Below are positions 40,948 to 49,952 of a DNA stretch of 64,000 nt, in pieces. Position 1 is the first letter of the stretch. The number at the start of each line of letters is the position of its first letter. The DNA comes from Heterostelium multicystogenum (taxonomy: Eukaryota; Evosea; Eumycetozoa; Acytosteliales; Acytosteliaceae): positions 1-64,000 of the forward strand of contig RCNN01000118.1 of assembly GCA_003667245.1 (NCBI GenBank). Direction: 5' to 3'. The position numbers and the translations under genes were made by a program. The notes below the pieces were generated by a model, which saw nothing but the letters and a program-made list of their open reading frames with translations, did not search any database and had not been told where the DNA came from.

Positions 40948-41988
40948 ATGACCGACAAGAGCCAACAATTCGCCAGCGACAACTATTCCGGCATCTGCCC
41001 GGAAGCCTGGGCCGCCATGGAACTCGCCAACCAGGGCCATCAACGCGCCTATGGCGATGATGAATGGACCCACCGCGCCGCCGACGGTTTCCGCAAACTG
41101 TTCGAAACCGACTGCGAAGTGTTCTTCGCCTTCAACGGTACCGCAGCCAACTCCCTGGCGCTGTCCTCCTTGTGCCAGAGCTACCATAGCGTGATCTGCT
41201 CGGAAACCGCCCACGTCGAAACCGACGAATGCGGCGCGCCGGAGTTTTTCTCCAACGGTTCCAAGCTGCTCACTGCCCGCACCGAAAACGGCAAGCTGAC
41301 CCCGGAGTCGATCCGCGAGATCGCCCTCAAGCGCCAGGACATTCACTACCCGAAACCCCGCGTCGTGACCCTGACCCAGGCCACCGAAGTCGGCAGCGTC
41401 TACACCCCGGAAGAAATCCGCGCCATCAGCGTCACCTGCAAGGAACTGGGGCTGAACCTGCACATGGACGGCGCACGGTTCTCCAACGCCTGCGCATTCC
41501 TCGGCTGCTCGCCTGCCGACCTGACCTGGAAAGCCGGGGTCGACGTGCTGTGCTTTGGTGGCACCAAGAACGGCATGGCCGTGGGTGAAGCGATCCTGTT
41601 CTTCAACCACAAGCTGGCCGAAGACTTCGACTACCGCTGCAAACAGGCCGGGCAGCTTGCCTCAAAGATGCGCTTCCTCTCCGCCCCGTGGGTGGGCCTG
41701 CTGGAAAACGACGCCTGGCTCAAACACGCCCGCCACGCCAACCACTGTGCACAATTGCTCAGCAACCTGGTGGCGGATATTCCGGGTGTGGAGTTGATGT
41801 TCCCGGTACAGGCCAACGGCGTGTTCCTGCAACTCTCGGAACCGGCAATTGCCGCGCTGACGGCCAAGGGCTGGCGCTTCTACACCTTCATCGGTAAAGG
41901 CGGCGCGCGGTTCATGTGCGCGTGGGATACCGAGGAAGAGCGTGTAAGAGAATTAGCCGCAGATATTCGGGAAGTGATGAGCGCCTGA
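40948..41988 (+). CDS. ltaE: Low-specificity L-threonine aldolase LtaE
   Basis: 346 residues, intact. DNYSGICPEAWAAMELANQGH, HVETDECGAPEFFSNGSKL, LHMDGARFSNACA and the PLP-lysine motif CFGGTKNGMAVGE. It splits threonine/allo-threonine and other beta-hydroxy amino acids to glycine and an aldehyde, feeding the same glycine pool as the sox and gly genes. AGGACTG precedes the ATG. Confidence 0.94.
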   Translation: MTDKSQQFASDNYSGICPEAWAAMELANQGHQRAYGDDEWTHRAADGFRKLFETDCEVFFAFNGTAANSLALSSLCQSYHSVICSETAHVETDECGAPEFFSNGSKLLTARTENGKLTPESIREIALKRQDIHYPKPRVVTLTQATEVGSVYTPEEIRAISVTCKELGLNLHMDGARFSNACAFLGCSPADLTWKAGVDVLCFGGTKNGMAVGEAILFFNHKLAEDFDYRCKQAGQLASKMRFLSAPWVGLLENDAWLKHARHANHCAQLLSNLVADIPGVELMFPVQANGVFLQLSEPAIAALTAKGWRFYTFIGKGGARFMCAWDTEEERVRELAADIREVMSA

Positions 41989-42172
41989 AGTAGGCATCAG
42001 CGCCTCAGATAATGGCGAAAGGCCGAGACTGTTTTTTTGATATTTCTGACAGCAACAAAACTCCGTTTTCATTGACTAGCCTCTTGGAACCCGGAAGGAA
42101 AAGGCCGCCTTTCGGGACTAACCGCCAGCCGAATAATCGGCCGGAAACGGAAATCCAGCAGAGGGCAATACC

Positions 42173-42373
42173 ATGGAAGCGCAACGCTACGGAAACAACT
42201 TGCTAGGCGAAGGCACTATCAGCACCACCGTCATCGACTGGGACGAATTCAGAAAATCCGCGAAAATCGGTGACACCATCAGCGAACCGACGAGGACATT
42301 GCGGATCACTGACAAGGTCTATGAACTGACAGCATCCGGCCAGCACTTCGTCGTGCATATCTATGCCCAATAA
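42173..42373 (+). CDS. Small hypothetical protein, 66 aa
   Basis: MEAQRYGNNLLGEGTIST to HFVVHIYAQ, with GAGGG nine bases before the ATG. A small soluble, probably beta-rich protein; no family recognised. The 180-base leader contains a T run and a GGCCG / CGGCC pair. It ends ten bases before a perfect palindrome that also ends the convergent gbcB. Confidence 0.65.
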   Translation: MEAQRYGNNLLGEGTISTTVIDWDEFRKSAKIGDTISEPTRTLRITDKVYELTASGQHFVVHIYAQ

Positions 42374-42382
42374 CCTCTAACT

Positions 42383-42413
42383 GATCGTTCCCACGCGGAG
42401 CGTGGGAACGATC
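42383..42413. terminator. Perfect 14-base palindrome, half of the GATCGTTCCCACGC repeat
   Basis: GATCGTTCCCACGC, loop GGA, GCGTGGGAACGATC. It is a single arm of the 107-base repeat family. Placed between two convergent stops (42373 and 42415), it probably works as a terminator or 3'-end protector. Confidence 0.75.
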
Positions 42414-42414
42414 A

Positions 42415-43515
42415 TTAGAACTCGATGCGCACATCACCCTTCGGCACGCTGCAGCACGACAGGATGTAACCCTCCGCTTCGTCTTCCTCGGTGATCCCGC
42501 CGTTGTGGTCCATCTCGACCTCCCCGCCCAGCTTCAGCACCTTGCACGTCCCACAGATCCCCATGCCGCAAGCTTTCGGAATCAGCAGGCCAAGCTTGGC
42601 CGCCGCTGCGTGCACGGTCTCGCCCGGTGCCACGCGGATGCTCTTGCCAGAGGCAATGAATTCCACCTGATGCAGGTCCGCCAGGTCGATCTCCGGTGCA
42701 TCCGCCGCTTGTTCGGCTTGTTCCACCGCGTCGGCCCGGGCTTCCGGTGGCGTCGCGCCGAAGGATTCTTCGTGATAACGCGCCATGTCGAAGCCGGCGG
42801 CTTCCAGCAGGCGCTTTACCGCGTTCATGTAAGGCGTCGGGCCGCAACAGAAGACTTCCCGCTCCAGGAAGTCCGGCACCATCAGTTCGAGCATCTTGTG
42901 GTTGAGGTAACCGCGATAACCGGCCCAGGGTTCACCCAGGCCGTGTTTCTCGCAAATCAGGTGCAGGCTGAAGTTATCAATCCGCGACGCCATATGCTCC
43001 AGCTCGCGGTGGTAAATGATGTCCTTTGGCGAGCGGGCGCTGTGGATAAACGTCATGTCGACGTTGGCGTTGGTATCGTAAAACCAGCGCGCCATGGACA
43101 TCACCGGGGTAATACCGACACCACCACTGAGGTACAGCACTTTCGGGCTCGGGAAGTCGATGGCATTGAACAGCCCCACCGGCCCGTGCACCGCCAGCTC
43201 CTGGCCTTCGTGCAGCGTGTCATGCAACCAGTTGGACACCTTGCCGCCCGGCACGCGCTTGATGGTCACCGAAAAGCTGTAAGGCACCGACGGCGAACTG
43301 GAAATAGTGTACGAACGCATGATCGGCTGGCCGTCGATTTCCAGCTCCAGGGTGACGAACTGTCCGGGCTTGAAAAAGAACAGGATCGGCTGGTCGGCCA
43401 TAAAGCAGAAGGTCCGCACGTCCCAGGTTTCCTGGATGACTTTGACGCAACGGACGATGTGCCGACCATTGGCCCAGGTCTGGGTTGTTACCGGGTTCAG
43501 GAAGCTGTTGGACAT
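42415..43515 (-). CDS. gbcB: Glycine betaine monooxygenase reductase subunit GbcB
   Basis: 366 residues, intact. Flavodoxin-reductase core (MRSYTISSSP for FAD, YLSGGVGITPVMSMARW for NAD(P)H, FCCGPTPYMNAVKRLL) followed by a C-terminal plant-type 2Fe-2S ferredoxin (CGMGICGTCKVL and a last Cys in LSCCSVP). It passes electrons to GbcA to demethylate glycine betaine to dimethylglycine and formaldehyde. Divergent from gbcA; expected to be induced by GbdR. Confidence 0.95.
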   Translation of the reverse strand: MSNSFLNPVTTQTWANGRHIVRCVKVIQETWDVRTFCFMADQPILFFFKPGQFVTLELEIDGQPIMRSYTISSSPSVPYSFSVTIKRVPGGKVSNWLHDTLHEGQELAVHGPVGLFNAIDFPSPKVLYLSGGVGITPVMSMARWFYDTNANVDMTFIHSARSPKDIIYHRELEHMASRIDNFSLHLICEKHGLGEPWAGYRGYLNHKMLELMVPDFLEREVFCCGPTPYMNAVKRLLEAAGFDMARYHEESFGATPPEARADAVEQAEQAADAPEIDLADLHQVEFIASGKSIRVAPGETVHAAAAKLGLLIPKACGMGICGTCKVLKLGGEVEMDHNGGITEEDEAEGYILSCCSVPKGDVRIEF

Positions 43516-43795
43516 GCTGTTCTCCATAGCCGTGTGATCGGCCTTATGGTGGCGATTCTGCGTAACGCGCGAATCACCCATTTACCTATCTGCGACATTC
43601 ACATACTTATCGCGACCAGCCCCCATACCACGGGGGTTGCGCGTCGGGAACAGAGTGGGCCATGTCGTTCATGGATAAGGTTCTGGCCGTTGTGGGGCCC
43701 ACACTCGCTCCCAACAAAGACGCTTTCTTTACGCCTTGCTGCAAAACCTAGCCACTATTCGCCGGCCACACAGAATGGCCATGAGGACACACACG
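43516..43795. promoter_or_regulatory. gbcB-gbcA divergent control region
   Basis: 280 bases between the two start codons. It holds CCCCCATACCACGGGGG (43619-43636 area) and an odd palindrome TGTGGGGCCCACA (43691-43703). GbdR activates gbcAB in P. aeruginosa, so its site should be here, but I cannot assign it with confidence. Confidence 0.5.
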
Positions 43796-45091
43796 ATGGA
43801 CGTCACCGCAACCTTAAGCTTGGGCGATCCGCTGGAACCCGCACGCAAGGCCACTGCGCAAATGCTGCAAGAACGCGAGCGGACCTTTTCGCTGCCGCAG
43901 CCGTTTTACTCTGATGAACGGCTGTTCGATATCGACATGCAGGAAATTTTCCAGAAAGAGTGGTTGATCGCCGGCATGACCTGCGAGATCCCCGCCAAGG
44001 GCAACTACATCACCCTGCAAGTGGGCAAGAACCCGATCATCGTGATCCGTGGCGCCGATGGTGTGGTGCACGCATTCCATAACGTGTGCCGCCACCGCGG
44101 TTCGCGCTTGTGCACCAGCGACAAGGGCAAGGTCGCCAAGCTGGTGTGCCATTACCACCAGTGGACGTATGAACTGGACGGCCGCCTGCTGTTCGCCGGT
44201 ACCGAAATGGGCGCCGACTTCGACATGAAGCAATACGGCCTCAAGCCGGTGAATGTGAAGACCGCCGGTGGCTACATCTTTATCAGCCTGTCGGAGAACC
44301 CGCCGGCCATCGACGACTTCCTGTCGACCTTGAGCCACTACATGGAACCCTACGACATGGAGAACACCAAGGTGGCGATCCAGACCACCTTGTTTGAAAA
44401 AGCCAACTGGAAGCTGGTGCTGGAAAACAACCGCGAGTGCTACCACTGCAACGCGTCGCACCCGGAACTGTTGAAAACCCTGCTGGAATGGGACGACGTT
44501 ACCGACCCGCGGGCCGACCAGGCCTTCAAGGACCACGTGGCCGCCTCCGCCGCCGCCTGGGATGCCGAAAAGATCCCTTACGCCCACGCCAGCTTCGGCC
44601 TGCGTAACCGCATCGTGCGCATGCCGCTGCTCAAGGGCACCGTGTCGATGACCCTCGACGGCAAGCAAGGCTGCAACAAGCTGATGGGCCGCATCAAGAA
44701 CCCGGACCTGGGCTCGATGCGCATTCTGCACTTGCCGCACTCGTGGAACCACTGCATGGGCGACCACATCATCGTGTTCACCGTGTGGCCGATCAGTGCC
44801 CAGGAAACCATGGTCACCACCAAGTGGATCGTGCACAAGGACGCCGTGGAGGGTGTGGACTACGACGTCGAGCGCATGCGCAAAGTGTGGGACGCCACCA
44901 ACGACCAGGACCGTCGCCTGGCCGAAGAGAACCAGCGCGGCATCAACTCCACCGCGTATCAGCCAGGTCCGTACTCCAAGACCTATGAGTTTGGTGTGGT
45001 CAACTTTGTGGACTGGTACAGCGAGCGGATGCTGAGCAACCTGGGGGCGGCGCCAGCGCCGTATCTGAAAGGCGTCGCGGTCCACGAGTAA
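43796..45091 (+). CDS. gbcA: Glycine betaine monooxygenase oxygenase subunit GbcA
   Basis: 431 residues, intact. Rieske cluster CRHRGSRL ... CHYHQW at residues 98-121 (C-x-H, 17, C-x2-H) and a C-terminal mononuclear iron domain with NNRECYHCNASHPELL. Oxidises one methyl of glycine betaine giving dimethylglycine and formaldehyde; needs GbcB. The start at 43796 (MDVTATLS) follows GAGGAC; an in-frame ATG lies at 43778. Confidence 0.95.
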   Translation: MDVTATLSLGDPLEPARKATAQMLQERERTFSLPQPFYSDERLFDIDMQEIFQKEWLIAGMTCEIPAKGNYITLQVGKNPIIVIRGADGVVHAFHNVCRHRGSRLCTSDKGKVAKLVCHYHQWTYELDGRLLFAGTEMGADFDMKQYGLKPVNVKTAGGYIFISLSENPPAIDDFLSTLSHYMEPYDMENTKVAIQTTLFEKANWKLVLENNRECYHCNASHPELLKTLLEWDDVTDPRADQAFKDHVAASAAAWDAEKIPYAHASFGLRNRIVRMPLLKGTVSMTLDGKQGCNKLMGRIKNPDLGSMRILHLPHSWNHCMGDHIIVFTVWPISAQETMVTTKWIVHKDAVEGVDYDVERMRKVWDATNDQDRRLAEENQRGINSTAYQPGPYSKTYEFGVVNFVDWYSERMLSNLGAAPAPYLKGVAVHE

Positions 45092-45183
45092 GCCATACAG
45101 TGACAGGGACCTGAACTGTACAAAAAACAGCCAGGTCTCTGACAGACCCCTGCTTTCCTGCCTTCCAGCCATTGCCCAACAAC

Positions 45184-45745
45184 TTATCCACAAAACCACC
45201 CACAGCAATTGTGGGCAACTGCGCTTTCCCGTCGAAATAAAACCAAGAAAATCCGTGACTTATTCAAAGGTACCGGTTTTATCCCACATTGATCATTTTT
45301 TGACCTAAAGCCTGAAAGCCACGTCCTGCATGGGCTACAGTGGAACGCAAACACCTTATCCACAGAAGCGCCAACAGACTTTGGGGGCAACTTTGGACCA
45401 TCTGTGGAAAACCGGCTTAAACCGAGGAAAATCGCGGCTTTGAGAGCAAAAACCAGCCGGAATAGCGATATTGGTTACATTTTAATCAACGCACTGTAAG
45501 CCACGCGTTATATGGCCTACAGCGGATAGCGAACATCTTATCCACAGAAGCACCAACAGACTTTGGGGGCAAGTCTGCGCCGGGTATTTTCCTTATCCAC
45601 AGAAAAACCCAAGGAAAAACCGTCAGTTAGGTTGGTTATTTTTTCGTACAGCGAGCTGCAGGGCTTGATTTGCATGGGGTGTGGACAGCCGCGAACAGGT
45701 TATCCACAGGTGGGTTAACAGGGATTGTGGGTAAAGCCACAATCG
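45184..45745. other. Spacer with five DnaA-box nonamers in a repeated unit
   Basis: The 760-base spacer between gbcA and the etf genes contains no gene. It has five perfect TTATCCACA nonamers, all in one orientation, at 45184, 45356, 45538, 45593 and 45700. An about 84-base unit at 45312-45395 recurs at 45494-45577 with about 80% identity, and looser copies surround the first and last nonamers. Three are followed by an opposed TGTGGGCAA, TTGGGGGCAA or TGTGGGTAA. The layout resembles a DnaA-binding cluster; no dnaA, dnaN or rpmH is nearby, so it is not the usual oriC. Confidence 0.6.
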
Positions 45746-45756
45746 CCGCAAAACAG

Positions 45757-45846
45757 TGTGGGAGCGGGCTTGCTCGCGAAAGCGGCGGATCAGTCGGTAC
45801 ATGAGTTACCTGACACACCGCCTTCGCGAGCAAGCCCGCTCCCACA
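45757..45846. repeat. REP doublet (REPIN), type 1
   Basis: GTGGGAGCGGGCTTGCTCGC (from 45757) and inverted copy to 45846; 40 bases between. Five bases beyond the etfB stop. Confidence 0.92.
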
Positions 45847-45851
45847 TTGGA

Positions 45852-46622
45852 TCAGCGCACTACACCTTCTTCTATAAGCAACTTGAGAATGGCTTCCGCA
45901 CCGGCCTCAGGGCTAACACCCTTGAGCACCTGCCCACCGCCGCCGCTGGCCTTGGCCGTAGCGGCCTTCATCCGGTCGGCACCGCTTTTGGCCTTGATCA
46001 CCTTGAGGCGCTTGGGCCGAGGCTTGGCCGGCTGCAATACAGCGCCTGTGAATAACTCATCCTCCAACACCTCGACGTCATGGGCCGTCAGCTCACCGCG
46101 TTGCGCCGGGCCGTAGGCGCTTTGCCGTGGCTTGGGCGCCGCGTTATCCACCGTGGCCATAAACGGCAGGCGCACCTTCAGCCGCCGCCGTTGGCCGCGA
46201 GGCAAGGCCTGCAGCACATGGGCCACACCGCCTTCGATGGATTCCACCTGGGCCAGGCCGACAATCAACGGCCAACCCAGTTGCTCGGCCAGCAGGAACG
46301 GCAACATCCCCGAGCCTTCGCCGGTTTCCGCCTGGCTGCCGGTGAGCACCACTTGGGCGCCCGCGTCCCGCAGATAGTCGCCGAGCACCGGCAAGGCGTC
46401 TGCCCCGGCCGGTTGTTCAAGCACGTGCAACTGCGGCAAGCCCATGCCCAGGTAAGCGCGCAGGGTGGGTTCGCCGATGTCGCCGGCGTGCAGCACTTGC
46501 AGGTTATCCCCAGCCAGTTGCAGGCCCAGTTCCACTGCGCGCGCGTCTTGCTCCGCCCGGCGTGGACGGCCGGAAGTCGGGTGGGCACCGATGGACACCA
46601 GGCTGATTACATTCGTCGTCAT
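45852..46622 (-). CDS. etfB: Electron transfer flavoprotein beta-type subunit (DgcAB partner)
   Basis: 256 residues, intact. VSIGAHPTSGRPRRAEQDARAVELGLQLAG, GDIGEPTLRAYLGMGL and VVLTGSQAETGEGSGMLPFLLAEQLGWPLI are the EtfB nucleotide-binding landmarks. With EtfA it should carry electrons from dimethylglycine dehydrogenase to the quinone pool through DgcB. Start at 46622 has AAGGAA eight bases upstream; the ATG at 46628 is too close to it. It follows etfA by ten bases. Confidence 0.88.
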   Translation of the reverse strand: MTTNVISLVSIGAHPTSGRPRRAEQDARAVELGLQLAGDNLQVLHAGDIGEPTLRAYLGMGLPQLHVLEQPAGADALPVLGDYLRDAGAQVVLTGSQAETGEGSGMLPFLLAEQLGWPLIVGLAQVESIEGGVAHVLQALPRGQRRRLKVRLPFMATVDNAAPKPRQSAYGPAQRGELTAHDVEVLEDELFTGAVLQPAKPRPKRLKVIKAKSGADRMKAATAKASGGGGQVLKGVSPEAGAEAILKLLIEEGVVR

Positions 46623-46632
46623 GGCCATTTCC

Positions 46633-47853
46633 TTAAGCTGCATCGCGCTTGGCACCGTGGCGGTAGGCCTCGACCGCAACGATCAAGGCTTGCAGTATCG
46701 CGGCGCTTTCGCCGATCACCGACAGGTCGGCACGCTTGATCATGTCGCAGCCTGGGTCGAGGTTGATCGCCACCACCTTGTCGCAGGCACCAATGCCTTG
46801 AAGGTGCTGGATCGCCCCGGAAATCCCCACCGCCACGTAAACCCGTGCAGTGACCCATGTGCCGCTGGCGCCCACCTGGCGATCGCGCGCCATGAAGCCG
46901 TCGTCCACCGCCACCCGCGAAGCACCTTCGGTGGCGCCCAACGCGGCAGCGGTCTGGTGGAACAGTGCCCAGTCCTTGACCCCGTTGCCACCGGAGAAAA
47001 TAAATTCGGCTTCGGCCATGGGAATCGCCGCCGGGTCCACGGCCACCGCACCCAAATCTTCGATACGCGCAAGGCTGCGGGCCAGGCTTGTGGATAACTC
47101 CACCGGCAGCACTTCGTGACGGGTTTCGCTGACGGGATCGGCGCACTCCGCCGCAGCCAGGATCATCCGTGGCAGTGGGCGGGCAAGATCCTCCTGACCC
47201 GCGCCTGCACGGCCAATACATTCCTGGCCCTTGATCTGCCAGACCCGCGTGGCCGGGCGCTCCTTGAGGCTCGCGGCAAAGCGCCGCCCCAATTCACCAC
47301 CGCCGCTGCGGCTGTCCGGCAGCAACCAGTGGCGCGGGTTGAACTGGTTATCCACAGCCCGCAGGCCGTGAACCCGTTGCTCCGGTGAATAACCGTCGAA
47401 TTCATGCCCGTCCAACACCAGCAGCCGATCCACACCGGCAGTGGCGAAGGCGTTTTCCTTGTGTTCGCCGAACACCACGGCCAATACCGCACCGTCGTCG
47501 CCGGCCAGTTGCCGGGCCAGGCCCAGCAAGTCGCGGTCGTGGCTGCTCAGACGGCCGCCGACCATGTCCGGCACCACGTTGATGTAGAAAGCGGGCGCCG
47601 GTACCTGATGCAGCGGCAACTGCACTTCCACCGCTGCCGTACGCTTGGCCGCGCCGCCCTGCTGGGCGCCGCTGCGGTCAATACGCTTGATGCCGTTGGG
47701 GCCGATAAAACCGACACCGTGCACGTTCTTGCGGATGACCCCATTGGGCCCCATCCAGCTGTGTTGCACCGGCTGCATCGCCGCGTGCAGCGGGTGCAGG
47801 CGGTTACGGGCGATCCATTCGGCCCGTGGGTCGCGGCGGATAATGTCGCTCAT
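46633..47853 (-). CDS. etfA: Electron transfer flavoprotein alpha-type subunit (DgcAB partner)
   Basis: About 406 residues, longer than general EtfA because of an extra N-terminus (RAEWIARNRLHPLHAAM, NGVIRKNVHGVGFIGPNGIKRID). C-terminal FAD domain with SGGNGVKDWALF, SRVAVDDGFMARDRQVGASGTWV, YVAVGISGAIQHLQGI and VAINLDPGCDMIKRADLSVIG. Its ATG overlaps the dgcB stop (TGATG), tying it to dimethylglycine catabolism. Intact. Confidence 0.9.
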   Translation of the reverse strand: MSDIIRRDPRAEWIARNRLHPLHAAMQPVQHSWMGPNGVIRKNVHGVGFIGPNGIKRIDRSGAQQGGAAKRTAAVEVQLPLHQVPAPAFYINVVPDMVGGRLSSHDRDLLGLARQLAGDDGAVLAVVFGEHKENAFATAGVDRLLVLDGHEFDGYSPEQRVHGLRAVDNQFNPRHWLLPDSRSGGGELGRRFAASLKERPATRVWQIKGQECIGRAGAGQEDLARPLPRMILAAAECADPVSETRHEVLPVELSTSLARSLARIEDLGAVAVDPAAIPMAEAEFIFSGGNGVKDWALFHQTAAALGATEGASRVAVDDGFMARDRQVGASGTWVTARVYVAVGISGAIQHLQGIGACDKVVAINLDPGCDMIKRADLSVIGESAAILQALIVAVEAYRHGAKRDAA

Positions 47854-49794
47854 CAATGCACCTCCGCAGGTTCGCGTTTCGGCGCCTTGGCCGGTGCCGC
47901 GTCTTCAAGCAACGCGTCAGCTACCAGTTCGGCAATGTCCTTGATCAAGGGACGCGGTTCGACCACGCCTTCCAGCATCGCCGTGCACTGTGGACAACCC
48001 ACGGCCACCAGTTCGGCGCCGGTCTCGCGGATGTCTTCCATGCGCATGTCGGGAATCCGCTGCTTGCCGGGAATATCGGTGATCGGCGCCCCGCCACCGC
48101 CACCGCAGCAGCGCGAGCGGAAACCGGAGCGCTGCATTTCCTTGACCTCGATCCCCAGCGCCCGCAGCACTTGGCGCGGTGCCTCGTACTCACCGTTGTA
48201 GCGGCCCAGGTAGCACGGGTCGTGATAGGTCACGCTGTTGCCTTTGTGCTGGCCCAGGTTCAGGGCGCCGGCGTCGATCAGTTCGGCCATGTAGGTGCTG
48301 TGGTGCTGCACCAGGTAGTTGCCATCGAAGGCGCCGTATTCGTTTTTCAGCACGTGGAAACTGTGGGGGTCGCAGGTGACGATGCGCTTGAAGCTGTACT
48401 TGGCCAGGGTCTGGATATTGCGTGCGGCCAGCAGCTGGAAAGTGGCTTTCATCGCCCAGGCGCCGGGCCACGTCGCCGCTGTCGCGCTCTTCAAGGCCCA
48501 GTACGGCGAAGTCGACCTTGGCGGCTTTCAGCACTTTGACGAACGAGCGCAGGGTGCGCTGGTTGCGCATGTCGAAGGCACCGTCGCCGACCCAGAACAG
48601 CACCTCGACGGTTTTCCTGTCGCTGAGCAAGGGCAGGTTCAAATCCGCCGCCCAGTTCATCCGCCCGCCCGGTGCGAAACCGCCCGGGTTGTCGGTGGCG
48701 ATCAGGTTTTCCAGGACTTCGGCGCCCTTGTTCGGGGTCGCGCCTTTTTCCAGGGTGAGGTGGCGGCGCATGTCGACGATGGCGTCCACGTGCTCGATCA
48801 TCATCGGGCACTCTTCCACGCAGGCGCGGCAAGTGGTGCACGACCACAGGGTCTCGGCGTCCACCAGGCCATTGACGATTGGCTGGTGCGGGTTGCCGCT
48901 GTGTTCGCCGATGGCTTTGCCAGGATACGGGCTGCCGGCGAACTTGGCGTCGGTGCCACCGGCCAGGCCGACGACCATGTCCTGGATAAGTTTTTTCGGG
49001 TTCAGTGGCTGGCCGGCGGCGAACGCCGGGCACGCGGCTTCGCACTTGCCGCACTGCACGCAGGCGTCGAAGCCGAGCAGTTGGTTCCAGGTGAAATCCA
49101 CCGGTTTTTCCACGCCCAGGGGCGCGCTTTTATCCGCGAGGTCCAGGGGTTTCAAACCGGTGGAACGGCCGCCGCCGAAGCGTTCGGCGCGGCGGTGCCA
49201 GGCCAGGTGCAGGGCACCGGCGAAGGCGTGTTTCATCGGGCCGCCCCAGGTCATGCCGAAGAACATTTCCGACACGCCCCACAACACGCCCAGGCTCAGC
49301 AGCGCGGCGAGCAGCCAGCCGCCGAAGTCCGCCGGCAGAATCCCGGCCACCGGCAAGGTCACCAGGAAGAAGCTCACCGAGAACGCCATCAGGCTTTTCG
49401 GCAGGCGCATCCACGGGCCTTTCGACAGGCGTGCAGGCGGGTTGCGACGGCGCAGGTAGACGAAGGTGGCGCCGACAAACATCAGCACCGAAGCCAACAG
49501 CAAGGCGTAGCCGAGGATGCGGTTATGCAGGCCGAAACCGTGCACCAGGATCGCCAGCAGCGCCGAGAGCACAAAGCCCAGGGCGGTGGCGACGTGGGTG
49601 TTGGCGATGTATTTGTCGCGGGCGACCACATGGTGCAGGTCGACCATGTAGCGCTTGGGCATGGCCAACAGGCCGCCGAGCAAGTCGACCTTGGAGGACC
49701 GCCCGCGGCGCCACATGTTCACCCGGCGCAGCGCGCCGAGGACGGCAAGGCCCAGGGCGGCGAAGAGCAGGATGGGAAGAAGGGTGTTCAACAT
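47853..49794 (-). CDS. dgcB: Fe-S / membrane oxidoreductase subunit DgcB (one frameshift)
   Basis: About 646 residues. N-terminal membrane domain (LLPILLFAALGLAVLGALRR, ATALGFVLSALLAILVHG, LLASVLMFVGATFVYL, FSVSFFLVTLPVAGIL), then two 4Fe-4S motifs (CVQCGKCEAACPAF and CTTCRACVEECPMM) and two CCG domains (HDPCYLGRYNGEYEAPR, SRCCGGGGG). A shift near 48465 splits it. Heterodisulfide-reductase-like; needed with DgcA for dimethylglycine to sarcosine, probably the quinone-reducing end. Confidence 0.92.
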
Positions 49795-49841
49795 GGTGAA
49801 GCTCCCGAAGACCACACAGGTCTACTGTGAAACTGGCCCGA

Positions 49842-49935
49842 AATGTGGGAGCGGGCTTGCTCGCGAAGGCAGCGTGTCAGTCGATGCATCCAGTGGCTGA
49901 CACACCGCTTTCGCGAGCAAGCCCGCTCCCACATT
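49842..49935. repeat. REP doublet (REPIN), type 1
   Basis: Inverted pair in the dgcA-dgcB spacer (about 46 bases between arms), so it lies inside an operon. Confidence 0.92.
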
Positions 49936-49952
49936 TGACCGAGTACACCTCG

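Noticed and set aside
43619..43703. GbdR operator in the gbcA-gbcB spacer
   Set aside because: Palindromes are present but none matches a half-site arrangement I could defend without alignment.
45184..45745. Chromosomal origin oriC
   Set aside because: No dnaA, dnaN, rpmH or gidA nearby and no AT-rich unwinding region; nonamers alone are not enough.
48319..49830. 503-codon open frame opposite dgcB
   Set aside because: Antisense shadow of dgcB; composition unlike a protein.
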